Shown in pieces: positions 48,756 to 60,711 of a DNA stretch of 64,000 nucleotides. Position numbers and translations under genes: made by a program. Source of the DNA: Cyclina sinensis. Its lineage: Eukaryota; Mollusca; Bivalvia; Venerida; Veneridae. Numbering within the stretch: position 1 is the stretch's first letter; every line of letters begins with the position of its first letter. The notes below the pieces were generated by a model, which saw nothing but the letters and a program-made list of their open reading frames with translations, had not been told where the DNA came from and did not search any database. The stretch covers positions 2,740,197 to 2,804,196 of the forward strand of contig JAAONU010000009.1 of the NCBI GenBank assembly GCA_012932295.1. The letters are read 5' to 3'.

Positions 48756-49594
48756 GGCTCAACTGAGAGCAAACCTCTTGTTTTACATGTCAACAATGGG
48801 TGCCATAGTTATGGTTCTTGTGCACTACTCATGAGGAGGTCTATATACGTTTCATGTCAAGATGTTGTTCATAATTGATACCTCTGATCATTCAACTTAA
48901 TAATCAATTTTGACAAAAAGTGTAAGTTAGAAAGGGTCAAAACTCCACAAATATAGCTTTCAGAATAATGCCCTTATGTTACAATTGCCTGTTGTCATGA
49001 TAAGCAAGCAGTCCAAGTTCCATATTGATACCTTTAAAATTGTTTTAGTTAAGGGCTACATTAAAGTTTTTTGCACGACGACAACGACGACGCCCGTATA
49101 TAGCTATCATAATAGGTAGACATTTTCTTCGAAACAGACGAGCTAATAATAAAACTATGTTTAAATTTTCAGAACAAATTTAAAGAATTATACAGGAATG
49201 TCAAATAACAAGGGTTTGGGCGTTTAACTTGAGAATATAATCGATTACTACCTAATTACTGTACCCAAAAAAGAAATCGATTACACTCTGATTACTTCAT
49301 TTCAATGGTTGTATTTGGTAACAACTGATGACTATCAAATGTAATCGATTAAAATAGGCTTACTTGACTAAATGTTCAAGGAATAAACACAAAAAAATCA
49401 AGCATAATAGAAGTTTATTTGATGTCCTTAAAGATATGTGTGTATGCTAGAATCACAACACAGCAATTCAATGAATTTGAAAACAAAAACTACATCACGA
49501 AGTTCGTTCTTGCCTAAAGGATTATTTGCATCATTATTATTATTCATCATTTAAATTCCTGCATTCATTTAATGAACATGAGTTACTCAATCTA

Positions 49595-49807
49595 TCAGCT
49601 CTTAGTCGACATCTCTTTTGGCGGAATTTTATTTCGTGCCGCACTAAATATGCGCTTAAATGGAGCAGAAGAATTATTAAGAGCTATGAACACAGTAGCT
49701 AATTCAGCTAATCCAGGATAATTAGTGCAGTTCGATTTGTAGAAGTCCAATGAACAACAGTCATTAATAGTATTGGGCTCAGAAAAAAAAGTTGAATTCA
49801 TTTTCAT
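49595..49807 (-). pseudogene. hAT transposase C-terminal dimerisation region
   Basis: Encodes NYPGLAELATVFIALNNSS followed by APFKRIFSAARNKI, the Y-P-x-L-x-x-L-A and S-A-P-x-E-R-x-F-S pattern of the hAT C-terminal domain. The Glu of S-E-R is Lys here. The preceding transposase core is not readable. Confidence 0.85.
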
Positions 49808-50581
49808 TTGATGAATAATGCGGTATCCTCTCTGTCTGCGGATTTAGGTGCGTGATGAAAGCTAATTTAGGTATTTTCTGAAGACGTGATTGAAATTTTA
49901 AATCTGACTCGGGACTTTGATCTAGCCCCTGCCATTTAAAAATGTTTATCACGAATCAGTTTTCAACATGGTCAAAATTATCTGAGCTTAGGCACCATAC
50001 TCTTATCTTGGATCTAAGATAGTGGAAATGAGAAAAGAGTCGTCATCCTTAAATACAGAGATACGTGTTACAATAAACTCTCTTAAATCTGCAACCATTT
50101 TGTTGTTCAGAGAGATGCCTTTTATTTGAGATCTAAGCTTCATTGTGACCTAAAACGTAAAACTACTTGTAACAAACTTTTGCTTCTGCACCAAATCTTT
50201 AGCAAGCTGAAATGGCTCTAGAACCATGCAAAGTGCATTTAATAGTTTTCTGTCATAAACAGTAAGTTTGTATGATAACAGCAATAAACATGATCGACGA
50301 ATCTGTTTTTATTTCTCTATGTCTATGGTAATTTTTACTATATTTAGTACATGTTTTGGCTTGACGTAGTTTTAAACTGAGGACTGACCTTTCTCATTTT
50401 CTTTACTAAGTGACAAGTACACTTCTCTGTGCTTCTTCGGTAAATAAAAGCAATTTTATTGTCACGATTTTAAAACACTTTCCTTATAACGAAACTTATA
50501 TTACATAATTACTTTTTGGAAGGCTGGCTATCGGCCTAAATACAGTATCACTGAATTAAATAAGTTTAAATTTACTTACAC

Positions 50582-50690
50582 TGAGGTGAGTAAAAAGGTT
50601 TGGTGTGGTCTTTCCATGTCCTGATGTATATGTCGCACAATAAAGACACCTGGCTTTGAAGGCTTTGCTAACATATTTTGGAAATTCAAA
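50582..50690 (-). pseudogene. BED-type zinc finger of a hAT transposase
   Basis: Encodes FEFPKYVSKAFKARCLYCAT then a Lys/Thr-rich stretch and NLFTHLS: Cys-x2-Cys, with a His in the N-L-x-x-H-L ending of BED fingers. It lies upstream (in minus sense) of the C-terminal domain, as expected in hAT transposases. Confidence 0.65.
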
Positions 50691-51614
50691 GTGACTTTGA
50701 ACAAATAAAACCATTATGTCGCCTAATGCAAATTAAGAATGTCCAAGCTGTACAGTTTTGGGTGTAAAATAATTGATTTTTATTCAAAGATTTGCACAGG
50801 TAATTGGCTATCATTCCAACCCCTCAGAACATATAAAATTAAACATAAATTTTTGACTGATACTAAATGGCACAAGGTTGGCAAGTGTGAAGCAATCTAT
50901 TGTCAAAAGTACACCAAGAGTTTCAAGAATCAATGTTTGTAGCTATGAGATATTAAAATATCTAAGATTAAAACTTACACCCAAAACATACAGCAAAGAC
51001 AAAATATTGTCAAATGAAATCAAAAAGTAATTATGATGACAGCAAGTTTTTGGTTTGTAAACGATTAAAACACGATTACTTGTAATCAGAAAACATTATG
51101 ATTAATGATTACTCTCGATTACTCAGAAAATTGAAATCGATAGCTGAATGCGATTATTGAATGCTACAAGTCCGTGCAACGTTGTGATAAAATACTTTTA
51201 TGTCCTCCTCTTCCCCTTCGAAGGAGCGGCGGCAAATATCTATGCAAATGCCTGCTGTTAGACCAAGTTATCTCCGAAAACATTAGGCCTTTCGATTAAT
51301 ATTTATATACAGATTATATGTGTTAATAAGATGAATGTCAAAGTTCAGTCTCACTTCGCCTTAAACTAAGATGGTAATGAATTCTGACGATTAAACATAA
51401 TAATTGTTTGGCTTCAGATTAAAAAAAATATGATTCACGTCATGTTTTTATTCTTTAAGGTTCTAAAGGTGTTTATAATTTACTAATATATAGGCAAGCT
51501 TCTGTGACACCACTTCTGGAGAAAAACTAGATAGGTGTTCAGTTGAACACTTGTGTTGCCCTTGGGTACTCTGTTAGAATAACTAAAAAGGTAATCAAGA
51601 GCCTGCTGGAAAAC

Positions 51615-52000
51615 ATCATTGCAGGAGGTTCGTTCTCACATAAATAAAGAAATAAAATGGATATGGTATTCTGTATTTACTGTTTATGCAAAATACAGTC
51701 TGATACAAAAAATAAGTATGTGTGCTTTCAAGTGTCTAATTGAAACGTCGATGTCAAGATTGAAAAGACATGGTCAAATTTTTATAAGACATTTACTACT
51801 ATATTTATTCTCTCCGCCTACATTTTTAAACTTTAAAATCTTATCAGTTGTCACATCATCAGAGATTAATGTATTTCTATGAAGATGCACGGACTTCGAA
51901 GACCATAAGTCCCTATTCATACAAGTTGGCTGCTTAAAAATCATCCAATGAGTTATGCCAAATAACTGAATTGTACATGTGATCACATACGCAGGCAATA
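51615..52000 (+). repeat. Duplicated segment (partner 45590-45890)
   Basis: Shares TTGCAGGAGGTTCGTT-type start, ATTCTGTATTTACTG and the ATTAATGTATTTCTATGAAG block with the earlier copy. Confidence 0.65.
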
Positions 52001-52377
52001 TTTCTTGCGATATTAATAGCTGTCTTCTTGCTGTAATATTTCGGTCTATGTTAGTAAATAGTGTCAGCGTGTAAACAAAGTAAACAAGTAATTTTATTAC
52101 AATATATAATATTATACGTCTTTACAAGCACAGGGTATCATAAATATATAACAGTCTTTGAAAACTCAGCTACGATCATCTAACTTTTGAAAATAATTTA
52201 ATGATCGTAAATAGAGTGAAAACCATTAAAAGAGAACTACAGAACAATTTTATGTTTTACAAGACCTACATTTCCAGTGTACATTATATTCAGTTACAAA
52301 TAATGAAATGAAACCACTTAATTTTGCATTTTTTCGTCACATTTCAACATATTGTCTAGTTTAGCCAGCATCCTGTC

Positions 52378-52660
52378 AGAGCAGTGGTCCAGTGGTAACG
52401 AGCTTAATTGGTATTCAAGACGTTGCTAGTTCGATCCCCCGCTCGTCCACTTACATCACTTATTCTCCTTTGGATGAGACGTTAAACTGTAGTCCTATGT
52501 TCCAGTGCTATGCACTGAGCATGGAAAAGAACCAGAGGTATCTTTTGAATGGGAGGCTTTCTGTATCTTGCACTATTCCCGACATCATAAAACAAGTAGC
52601 CCTTTCACTAGGCGTCGATCATTTGAGCAACCGCTACCGACGATTAATAAACCAAGATAG
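52378..52660 (+). mobile_element. tRNA-derived SINE, second family
   Basis: Head GTGGTCCAGTGGTAACGAGC and AGTTCGATCCCCC (A and B boxes), body with GGATGAGACGTTAAACTGTA and ATGGAAAAGAACCAGAGGTA. Same family as 39535-39810. An open frame of 110 codons across it is not a gene. Confidence 0.85.
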
Positions 52661-53215
52661 ACTTTTTTCAAATAGAATTTTAGAAACGCTGACATCGTCT
52701 GCTGGCATTATAGGCCTTTTCTGAATTCTGGAGAATTGTTAAAATTGTTGACGTTCTAAGCATTTATTTAAATGAAACGTTTTAGAAAATATCAAATCTA
52801 ATGCTTTTATCAAATGTTTTAAGAAGAGGGAGACATGTTTCTTTTACTGAACATTGTTACAATTAGGACCGCAAATCGAGCCGCAGATAGGATCACAGGG
52901 CCGGAATAAGGATATCCGGCTCCAGACGCTCAGCTACATATTCGTTGTCGATAGACGCTCTGTCGCAGTATGAAAAGTCGCCCCTATACTGGGTAATGCC
53001 CAAAACAATGCATGTCGTTTTTTGGACAATTAAATAGAAAGATACATGCGGCATGACGAAACTTTCCTAGACGGCTGGAAAATGCTATTAATGCAAAACA
53101 CAGGAACCAGTGTCTTTAGTTTAGTTCGTCCCGAATGGTAACACGAAGCTTTTACCACTACAAACAAAATTACATTAAACAACAGGACGACTGAATAAAA
53201 TTCTCTGAGTAGTTT
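52660..53215 (+). repeat. Duplicated segments (partners 40870-41340 and 45890-46090)
   Basis: Two stretches similar to DNA at 41 kb and 46 kb, here nearly adjacent, showing rearrangement or transposon insertion since duplication. Confidence 0.6.
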
Positions 53216-53679
53216 CATGCTAAGGAAAGTAACAAAATGCAGAAAACCCAGGCAAGGAAGTGTCTCATATGTTAATCATGTCTAAGTGATCGCCATCTCA
53301 ACAAGATGATTTTAAAATCCATTTAATCGATTTGTTTTGGGCTTAAATACTTAAATGAAATTTCTTTCTAAACCACTAGCTTAAAGTTAGTAAAACTCGA
53401 CATGGATGTTTCTTGCATACAACTACTTCATTAAATGAATCACTCAGGTTGCCATGACGTCTTTAGAGAGATCTTACATCATTTCTGTTCAAAACTGAAC
53501 AAATATCTTTTCTTCTTTTCATCTATCTTTGTACCACAAAGAGGAGATTATATAATAATACCTTTGTTTGAAACCAGGGCTTTCTTTTTTTCAAAAAAGT
53601 AATGGGAAGATTTAAATATAACTGACCTAAACGTTTTTTAAATAAGAAGCACTTCATCAAACACTCTAATGTTAAACTG

Positions 53680-53784
<105 letters not shown>

Positions 53785-53789
53785 AGTAA

Positions 53790-56390
53790 TAAAACAGACC
53801 ATTTCAAGTCATTATTTATCTACTGTAGAAGAAAGATCAGCTATGTATTTTAAGACTTAAAATGAAAATGTGATTTTATCAAACGTTGTTTTATGCAGAT
53901 TGAATATAAATTATGAAACAACGCTTTTTATCGCTAGATTTTATCCTATGATAAAACATGCAGAAGAACAAGAAATGGTTTGAAAGGTACCCATAGTTCT
54001 GGTTAACATTCAATTAACAATGAAGTTCTTTATAGCAAATGAATGTCACTTGAAAACTGTTATTTGTCCTTGTCTTGCCTTATTTTGATAGTTCACCTTG
54101 TCAACAGAGCAATGTTTCATTGGGAACAAAAATACATGTAAGTGTAGACCTTGAAACGTGCATTTGACTTGATAAACAATTTGGAAAAAACACCTTTACG
54201 CTGTTTTGAACACTGATAGTCTGTATCATAAAAATAGAAATGCATATAAAGGCTTATTACAAGTTTACCGAATTAGTAAAAGCGGACAAGCTTTATGTTT
54301 TCATCAAATATTTTTCGCCACATTTTGCACATCGTCTGCACAATGTGAATAGTGCATTGTAATCAAAATCACGTTTATACATTTATATTGTTGTTGTTGT
54401 TTTGGTTAAATTTCAGTTCTTTTTTATCAACCCAATCATAATTATATACAGCTGGACATTGAAGCTCGTGTAATAGGCAACCTGCTCTCTTCAAGGGTTT
54501 TGAATTTTAAAAAATCATCACAATTAATGTTGCTATTTCAATTTACATTATTTTACTAAAGATTATCGTATTACCATTGCTACTTGTAATGTTCACATAA
54601 TTGTAACCAACTTAACTACCCGTTAATCTGTTATTCGTCTCTAAGCTACCGTAATAATATGAAGAAAGATGTGCAGGACGTCGCCAATTTTGGCATGAAC
54701 GTAATGAGATGTCCTTGTGTCTCCATTATTTGTTCGAGCACGCTATCATATTAGTCAAGTTTTGTTATTCATATTGAACCTGGTAGTTATGCCGTAAATG
54801 GTTTGTTTGCAAATTGTTTTGATAATATTTCAGTTTCAGGGATAATAGCTGTCACTCGATAATAACGCGGGAGGTATTTGAAGACACATACGCTGTTTGA
54901 AGCGGTGCAGGAGGTAATCGCGCAATCTTCCACTTTCAATATGTTTATTTCACCATTTTGCAAATATTGTCAAAATATTAATTCGTTTGTACTGGTGTCA
55001 ATTTTAGTTTAAGTACTGTAATTGTGAGCTCTTTTGTTAAAATGACATTTTGTTTTGACGCCAACTTGTGTCTGGGCTGAATTAAGGACGATTAAGTCTA
55101 GTGATCGCCTTGAGATAAGCTTACAGTTAAAAAAAATATCTGTGATATCGCGCTTCGATCTCGATGGTTTAAAATTAGACTATGACAGAAAGAAAACTAT
55201 GTTATTTCTTCCGTACAGCTGTTTACAAACGGTATTAATTAACTTGTGGCAAATTAAGAGATGTGAAAAGAATCTTGCGTCATTAGGGTATATGTCATCA
55301 GCCTTTGCCAGATTAAAAAAAAAGATGTACTACACAAATGATTGTGTACTGTTTGTTTATATGCGGGTGTTACAACGAACACAATGAAACTGGCCCTTAA
55401 AGCAAAGTTAATTGACGTACAGGGGTTCAAAGCAAAATACAATTTTAGATCGATGCTTACCTATGTTGATTGAGTAAAAAACGTTTTTAGCTAGTTGACT
55501 AAAATATTGTGTTAATGTAATTAAGGGCTAATTCTGTAAGAAAACGTAACATCTTATTTTAAAATTCATTCTAACTGCAAAACTCAGAATATTTGCTGTT
55601 AAATTTTAATTGTGTCAGACAAAATTCTCAACATGGAGAAACGAAAATGAAATCACTGAAATGTTTATTCATTATTAAATGTTTATTTACTGAATAAAAT
55701 ATCATCATTTTGATTAATAATGTGTTTTGTTCTGTCTAAATAATGTTCTATTTTCCCTTTATGAACTTGCATATGTAAAACAAATATATTGCCGAGGACT
55801 CAACTCAGTATTAAGACCAACTCACAATTAAGACCACTTCCCTTTATACCCAATGGTGGTCTTAATAGAGGAATTTTACTGTATTGCTTTTATTTTTATT
55901 TCTTTATCAACGAAAGAAAGTCGCATTGTCATAGTTTATAAATGATTTACTTCGTTTTCTCAACAATATTACTTTCAGTAAACCCTGAAAGTAACACTTA
56001 AATGAAGAGAATACATTTATAAAACACAGTATTATGCAATAAGTAGTCTTTAAAGAAATATATGAATAAAGTCCATGCAATAAATCTAACATTTAAAGGG
56101 CGACTACATGGTTCGGTTAAAGAAGAATTTTTATCACAACCCTTCTTCAGTGACGTCCCTTCTATTACGCGTTGATTGTCTCAAATTAGAGTAAAAATGA
56201 TATTATGTTACATTCTGTCAACAAAGCTCAAACTTTGTAATGTATCACTTTGTGTTTTTGTATTAAAAACAGCTTTTTGATTAACAGACAAATACAGTAC
56301 GGTGTTTATTGGCGTATTGATTCCATAATAATACATTTTTGTAGGTGATAAATCAATCACACTGGATTTGCAAGAAAGACAAGAAGACCA
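53790..56390. other. AT-rich stretch without supported genes
   Basis: An open frame at 55055-55387 (+) lacks homology cues. A hairpin with arms ATTAAGACCAC and GTGGTCTTAAT lies at 55827-55865 and resembles the end of a small transposon. Nothing else seen. Confidence 0.45.
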
Positions 56391-56394
56391 CGAT

Positions 56395-58555
56395 GACCCT
56401 AAATCGCTCACCTGAGTCTCACTGCTCATGTTACAAGTATCGCTTTTGGTTGTTATGGGTGTTCGTTGTTTGCAAGTTGAAATAAGTTTGCAATAAGTAT
56501 GACGATTCTGGGTGTAATGGTACTCAAATATTTTAGCAGAAATAGTTTTATTCTAAGGTCCCAGTGAACTTGACCTTTGGCCTACTGACCCCAAAAACTA
56601 TAGGGTTCTTCTAATATAATTACCCTATGAAGTTTGAAGGTTCTTGGTGTAATGGTACTCCAGTTATTGAGCAGAAACAGTATTCAGTCTACAGGTTCCC
56701 GTGACCTTGACTTTTGACCTACTGACCCCAAAAATGATAGAGTTATTTTACTGAGTAACGACAATCATGCTATGAAGTTTGAAGGCTCTGGGTAAAATGC
56801 TACTTCAGTTACTGCGCAGAAACAGTTTTCACTCTAGAGGTCCCTGTTAACTTAACCTTTGACCTATGGACCTTAAAAGCAATAGGGATCTTCTAATACA
56901 CTAATCCTATAAAGTTTGAAAGCTCTGGGTTTGATCGTACTACAGTTACTCTGCAGAAAAAACTGTTCACTCTACTGGTCCCTGTGACCCTGACCTTTGA
57001 CATATTAGCCCCAAAAACAATATGGTTCTTTTATTTAGTAAAAGCAATTATCCTATGAAGTTTGAAGGCTCTAGATAAAATGGTACTCCTGTTACTTAGT
57101 GGAAAAACGGTTTACACTCTAGGGGTCCTTCTGAACGTAACCTTTGACCTACTGACCCAAAAAGCAAAAAAATTTTTGACTTAATAAGGGCAATAATCCT
57201 GTGATGTTTGAAGGCTCTGGGTCAACTGGTACTCAAGTTATTGCAAAAACAATATGTCTCCATCAGAGGTGGTGGAGAGGGGAGGGGGGCATAACAACGA
57301 ACAATTGAAGGTCTAGCCCTTAGTTTTTCAGAGCAGCAGACTTTTTAAGTTTTCCCTGTATAAGTCCTTGTGTAATTTCAAATGACCCCAACCCCGGTTT
57401 GGGGCCAGTTTTCACCCTAGGGTCATAATTTGAACAAACTTGGTAAAGGTCCACTAGACAATGCTGCACATTAAATATCTAAACTCTAGGCCTTGTTGTT
57501 TCTGACAAGAAGATTATTAAAGTGTTTCCTATATAACTCTTTGTAAAACATTTGACCCCTGGGGCGGGGCCTTTATGACTCAGGGGCAATGACTTGAACA
57601 AACTTGGTAGAGGTTCAATAGACAATGTTGTACACCAAATATCTTAACTCTAGGCCTTGTGGTATCTGAAAAGAAAATTTTTAAAGTTCTTCCTATATAA
57701 CTTTATGTAAAATATGTGAACATTGTGGCGGCCATTTTTGACCCAGGGGCCATGATTTGAACAAACTTAGTAGAGGTCCTCTAGACAATGCTACATACAA
57801 AATATCTAAGCTCTATGCCTTATTGGTTTCTGATGTGAAGATATTTTAAACTTTTTCCTTTATAACTCTATGTAAACAAGTGACCCCCGGGGCAGGGCTT
57901 ATTTTGACCCAGTGGCTATGATAACCTTAATAAAGGTCCACTAGACAATACCACACACCAAATATCTAAACTGTAGGCCTTGTGGTTTCTGACAAGAAGA
58001 TTTTTTAAACGTTTCCCTATATAGCTCTATGTAAACATGTGACCCCTGGGGCGGGGCCATTTTTTACCCATGGGCCATGATTTGAACAAACTTGGTAGAG
58101 GTCAACTAGACAATGCAGCACACCAAATATCTAAACTCTAGGCCTTGTGGTTTCTGAAAAGATTTTTAAGTTTTCCCTGGGGTTGGGTCAGTTTTGACCC
58201 CAGGGTCATAATTTGAAAAAAAATTGGTAGAGGTTCACTAGATGATGCTTCATACTAAATATCTAAGCTTCAGGCATTAAGGTTTCGGAGAGTAAGATTT
58301 TTAAAGATCCAATTTTTAAAATCTAATTTTAGCTCCAGTGAACCAGAAATGCAAAAGACCAGAACCATTTGTACAATCTTGGTTGAGCTTTATACAAGGA
58401 ACATCCCAGGCAAGTTTCATTACATTTGGCCCATTGATTTCAGAGGAGATGTCGTTTAAATGAAAAGTTGACGACGGGCGGACGACGGACCATAGACAAA
58501 GACTGATCAGAAACGCTCACCCTGAGCACTTTGTGCTCTGGTGAGCTAAAAACAT
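56395..58555 (-). mobile_element. Composite Helentron-like repeat, full inverted copy
   Basis: Read on the minus strand: head TTTTTAGCTCACCAGAGCAC, GTCCGCCCGTCG run, ~150-bp units (TCTTGTCAGAAACCACAAGG, TTTAGATATTTGG), then ~125-bp units (GAGTACCATT, CCTTCAAACTTCATAG, GGGTCAGTAGG), tail CAGGTGAGCGATTTAGGGTC. The 3' hairpin is slightly decayed (GGGTCATCGTGG). Same two-part organisation as 36848-39018. Confidence 0.8.
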
Positions 58556-58559
58556 TTTT

Positions 58560-59856
58560 TTTTTCTCACAGAATACCTTATACGTGTTTCACTTTCTTGT
58601 TTATATAGTTTTAAAGCATAAGTAATCTTTATTTTCTTTTACAAAGATGTTTACCTTACGTTAAACTAATGAAATTGCAAATGTTATTATGGTAAAATTA
58701 ATCATGGAAGCGCTTCAAGAAGTATTCATTTTCAAAATAGTGATTAATAAATGCATTGCTGCTATTGAACATGTTTGAGAATTAAAAGAATAAACAATAT
58801 CTTCTGTTTCACTTTGTTACAGATTGCCATAGCTATATTTTTTTAAAACTGATTTCAGAAAATTAAATGTCCAAAATGCAAAAATGCACACTATGAAAAG
58901 AAAATTTTGAGAACATCTTCATACAAATGTAAATATACCTACCGAGGAGTACAGATCACATATTTCGGTCAGTTATATTTTAGTTGTAGGAAAATCAAAT
59001 GAATATCATTTTAAAGTTTTAATGGTTCCCTTCCTTGCCGTGCTCTCAAGACATTTATTCAATTTAGTCATTCTTCTTTACAGTTCTTAAAACGGGTTCT
59101 GCTGTTCATGTTTTAGCACGGGATCTTACAATTTTCTTACCTAAGAATCTTAAAATCAGTTTAACCCTAATCACTAACACGTGGCCGGATAGATTGGCTG
59201 TTTTATTACAGATGTTTAAATATGTTACAGATACAAAGGGGGTTAGAGCAGTTGGGGTTACAGGTCTACAGAAATGGTCATGGTCATGCTCAGATCCTAT
59301 ACCTGGGCCTCATGGGAAACCATGTGACAGTGATATGACTCAGGTCGAAATTTGATACGGATAACCTTGTTAGTGTGTAGAATTATTTCTTGATTAAAAA
59401 CTTTTATTGTCATACAATCATTGTCAAACTCACTTCATTATTAGTATTATTCTTTTGAAGTATTCCATGTCATCAATAATCCTTTGAAAATATAATTCAT
59501 TCACAAAGGCTAACATAAATAATAAGTCTTAAAAACAGCACCAATCTTATAGTATGTCTTGTGTTGTGAAAGGAGAACTGACATTTACAAAAAAAATCTA
59601 CATATTTCAAACAAATGCATATTGTCACAGACTGTAAAACATAGTACATAGACACAATATGCACTGTATCTATTTTGATAATTATAACAACATGTTCTGG
59701 ATTAACCATTAGTTTTAAATCATGAATTATTTTGGAGATTATTAAGATTGGTTATAACAGAGCTCTGCAATACTCTCTGTCATATGTAAGCTTATGAAGT
59801 TCTAGTTGGTGAGATCATAATAAATATCATGACGTTCTATTTCATTTTTGCTGCAG
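58560..59856. other. Region upstream of the C1q-like exon
   Basis: Should contain earlier exons of the C1q-like gene, but none was identified in phase. An open frame from 59212 to 59352 (including KWSWSCSDPIPGPHGKPC) is protein-like after an acceptor-like TTTATTACAG, but its best donor (CAG|GTCGAA) is phase 0 and does not fit the C1q exon, which needs phase 1. Confidence 0.35.
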
Positions 59857-60158
59857 GCGAGTCAAGCTGTTCAATTAAATGCAGATTTAACAACGTAACA
59901 GGCGTGTTTGTTGCTCAAAGAAATGGCACGTACATATTCCATGCACACATTTGCATCATATACCAAAACACAATGCGTTTCGATATCAAACTAGGAGATA
60001 CGTCTTACTCTACAGCATATGGTAACGCTTACCACAGTTGTTGCGGGTCTGAACTAAAACTAAACGACGCACTATTTGTACAGTGGAATACAAGGTCGTA
60101 TTCTTTTACTGTTGTTTGCCAACGTGTGAATCAGAGAAACTTTTTTCTGACTCTTTAG
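59857..60158 (+). CDS. C1q-domain-like protein, last exon (partial gene)
   Basis: Acceptor TTGCTGCAG, then about 99 codons to TAG, starting in codon position 2. NNVTGVFVAQRNGTYIFHAH matches the T-G-x-F-x-A-x-x-x-G-x-Y-x-F core of C1q domains; LKLNDALFVQW fits the later L-x-x-G-D-x-V-x-V strand region. Several Cys residues (for example SCSIKC, SCCGSE) are more than usual for C1q. Bivalve C1q-domain proteins are usually secreted lectin-like immune molecules. Here the signal peptide and first strands must lie in upstream exons that I could not find, so this may be a gene or an exon remnant. Confidence 0.65.
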
Positions 60159-60159
60159 T

Positions 60160-60710
60160 CGAGTACTAGGATAAAACAGGAAAACGTAGTCGGTATTATC
60201 TACTAATATTATCTATATGCAAATATTCTTATCATCTAATGCAACGAATAAAGACTTTCGGAGGAAAAGTTGACTCTCAAATGACAGTTTTAAAATAAGT
60301 CGGTAGTTATTACTTTTTAGGTAATCGAGGTTTATTTATAATTATTACTACATTTATTTAAAATATGACCTTTTCCTTTTGATATGTGACAAATTGATGT
60401 TCTGATTTATTTATATTCTTCAATATCTAGATGAATATTTAAACATACAAAATACGTGCACACAATCTAGATATGTAGCTATAACAAGAAAGATGTTTAT
60501 GAAAATACAATGTATGCATTCTATGAATGATAATCCAACAAACATTTCAGACCCTTATTCCACTGGGAACTTGTGTATTCATATTAACTTTTATTTTCAG
60601 CTTAAACAGCTAAAAAGGCGTCTACACAGAACAAACCTTTGAAACAATATATTATGACACTAAAGCATCTGCGTCGTCAATATAGAGCAAACCTTTGAAA
60701 CAATATATTA
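60160..60710 (+). other. 3' flank of the C1q-like exon
   Basis: AT-rich; contains GCAACGAATAAAGACTTTC at about 60241, with a polyadenylation-type AATAAA roughly 90 bp behind the stop codon, which supports this being a genuine terminal exon. Confidence 0.5.
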
Positions 60711-60711
60711 T

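Larger units (their letters stand above)
49200..51180 (-). mobile_element. hAT-type transposon relic
   Basis: Two hAT signatures on the minus strand (BED finger 50690-50582, C-terminal domain 49807-49595) lie between ends that both carry AATCGATTAC/GATTACTTGTAATC-rich sequence (49240-49360 and 51060-51165). The exact ends and target duplication were not resolved. The interior between the two domains has no long frame left. Confidence 0.65.

Noticed and set aside
52392..52724. 110-codon open frame (+)
   Set aside because: It covers a tRNA-derived SINE and has a homologous, inverted, independently mutated copy at 39535-39810.
55055..55387. 110-codon open frame (+)
   Set aside because: No recognisable motif, splice context or second copy; kept only as an unassigned frame within an empty stretch.
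59212..59352. Possible upstream exon of the C1q-like gene
   Set aside because: The frame is protein-like but its best donor is phase 0 while the C1q exon needs phase 1, and no C1q strand motif is present.
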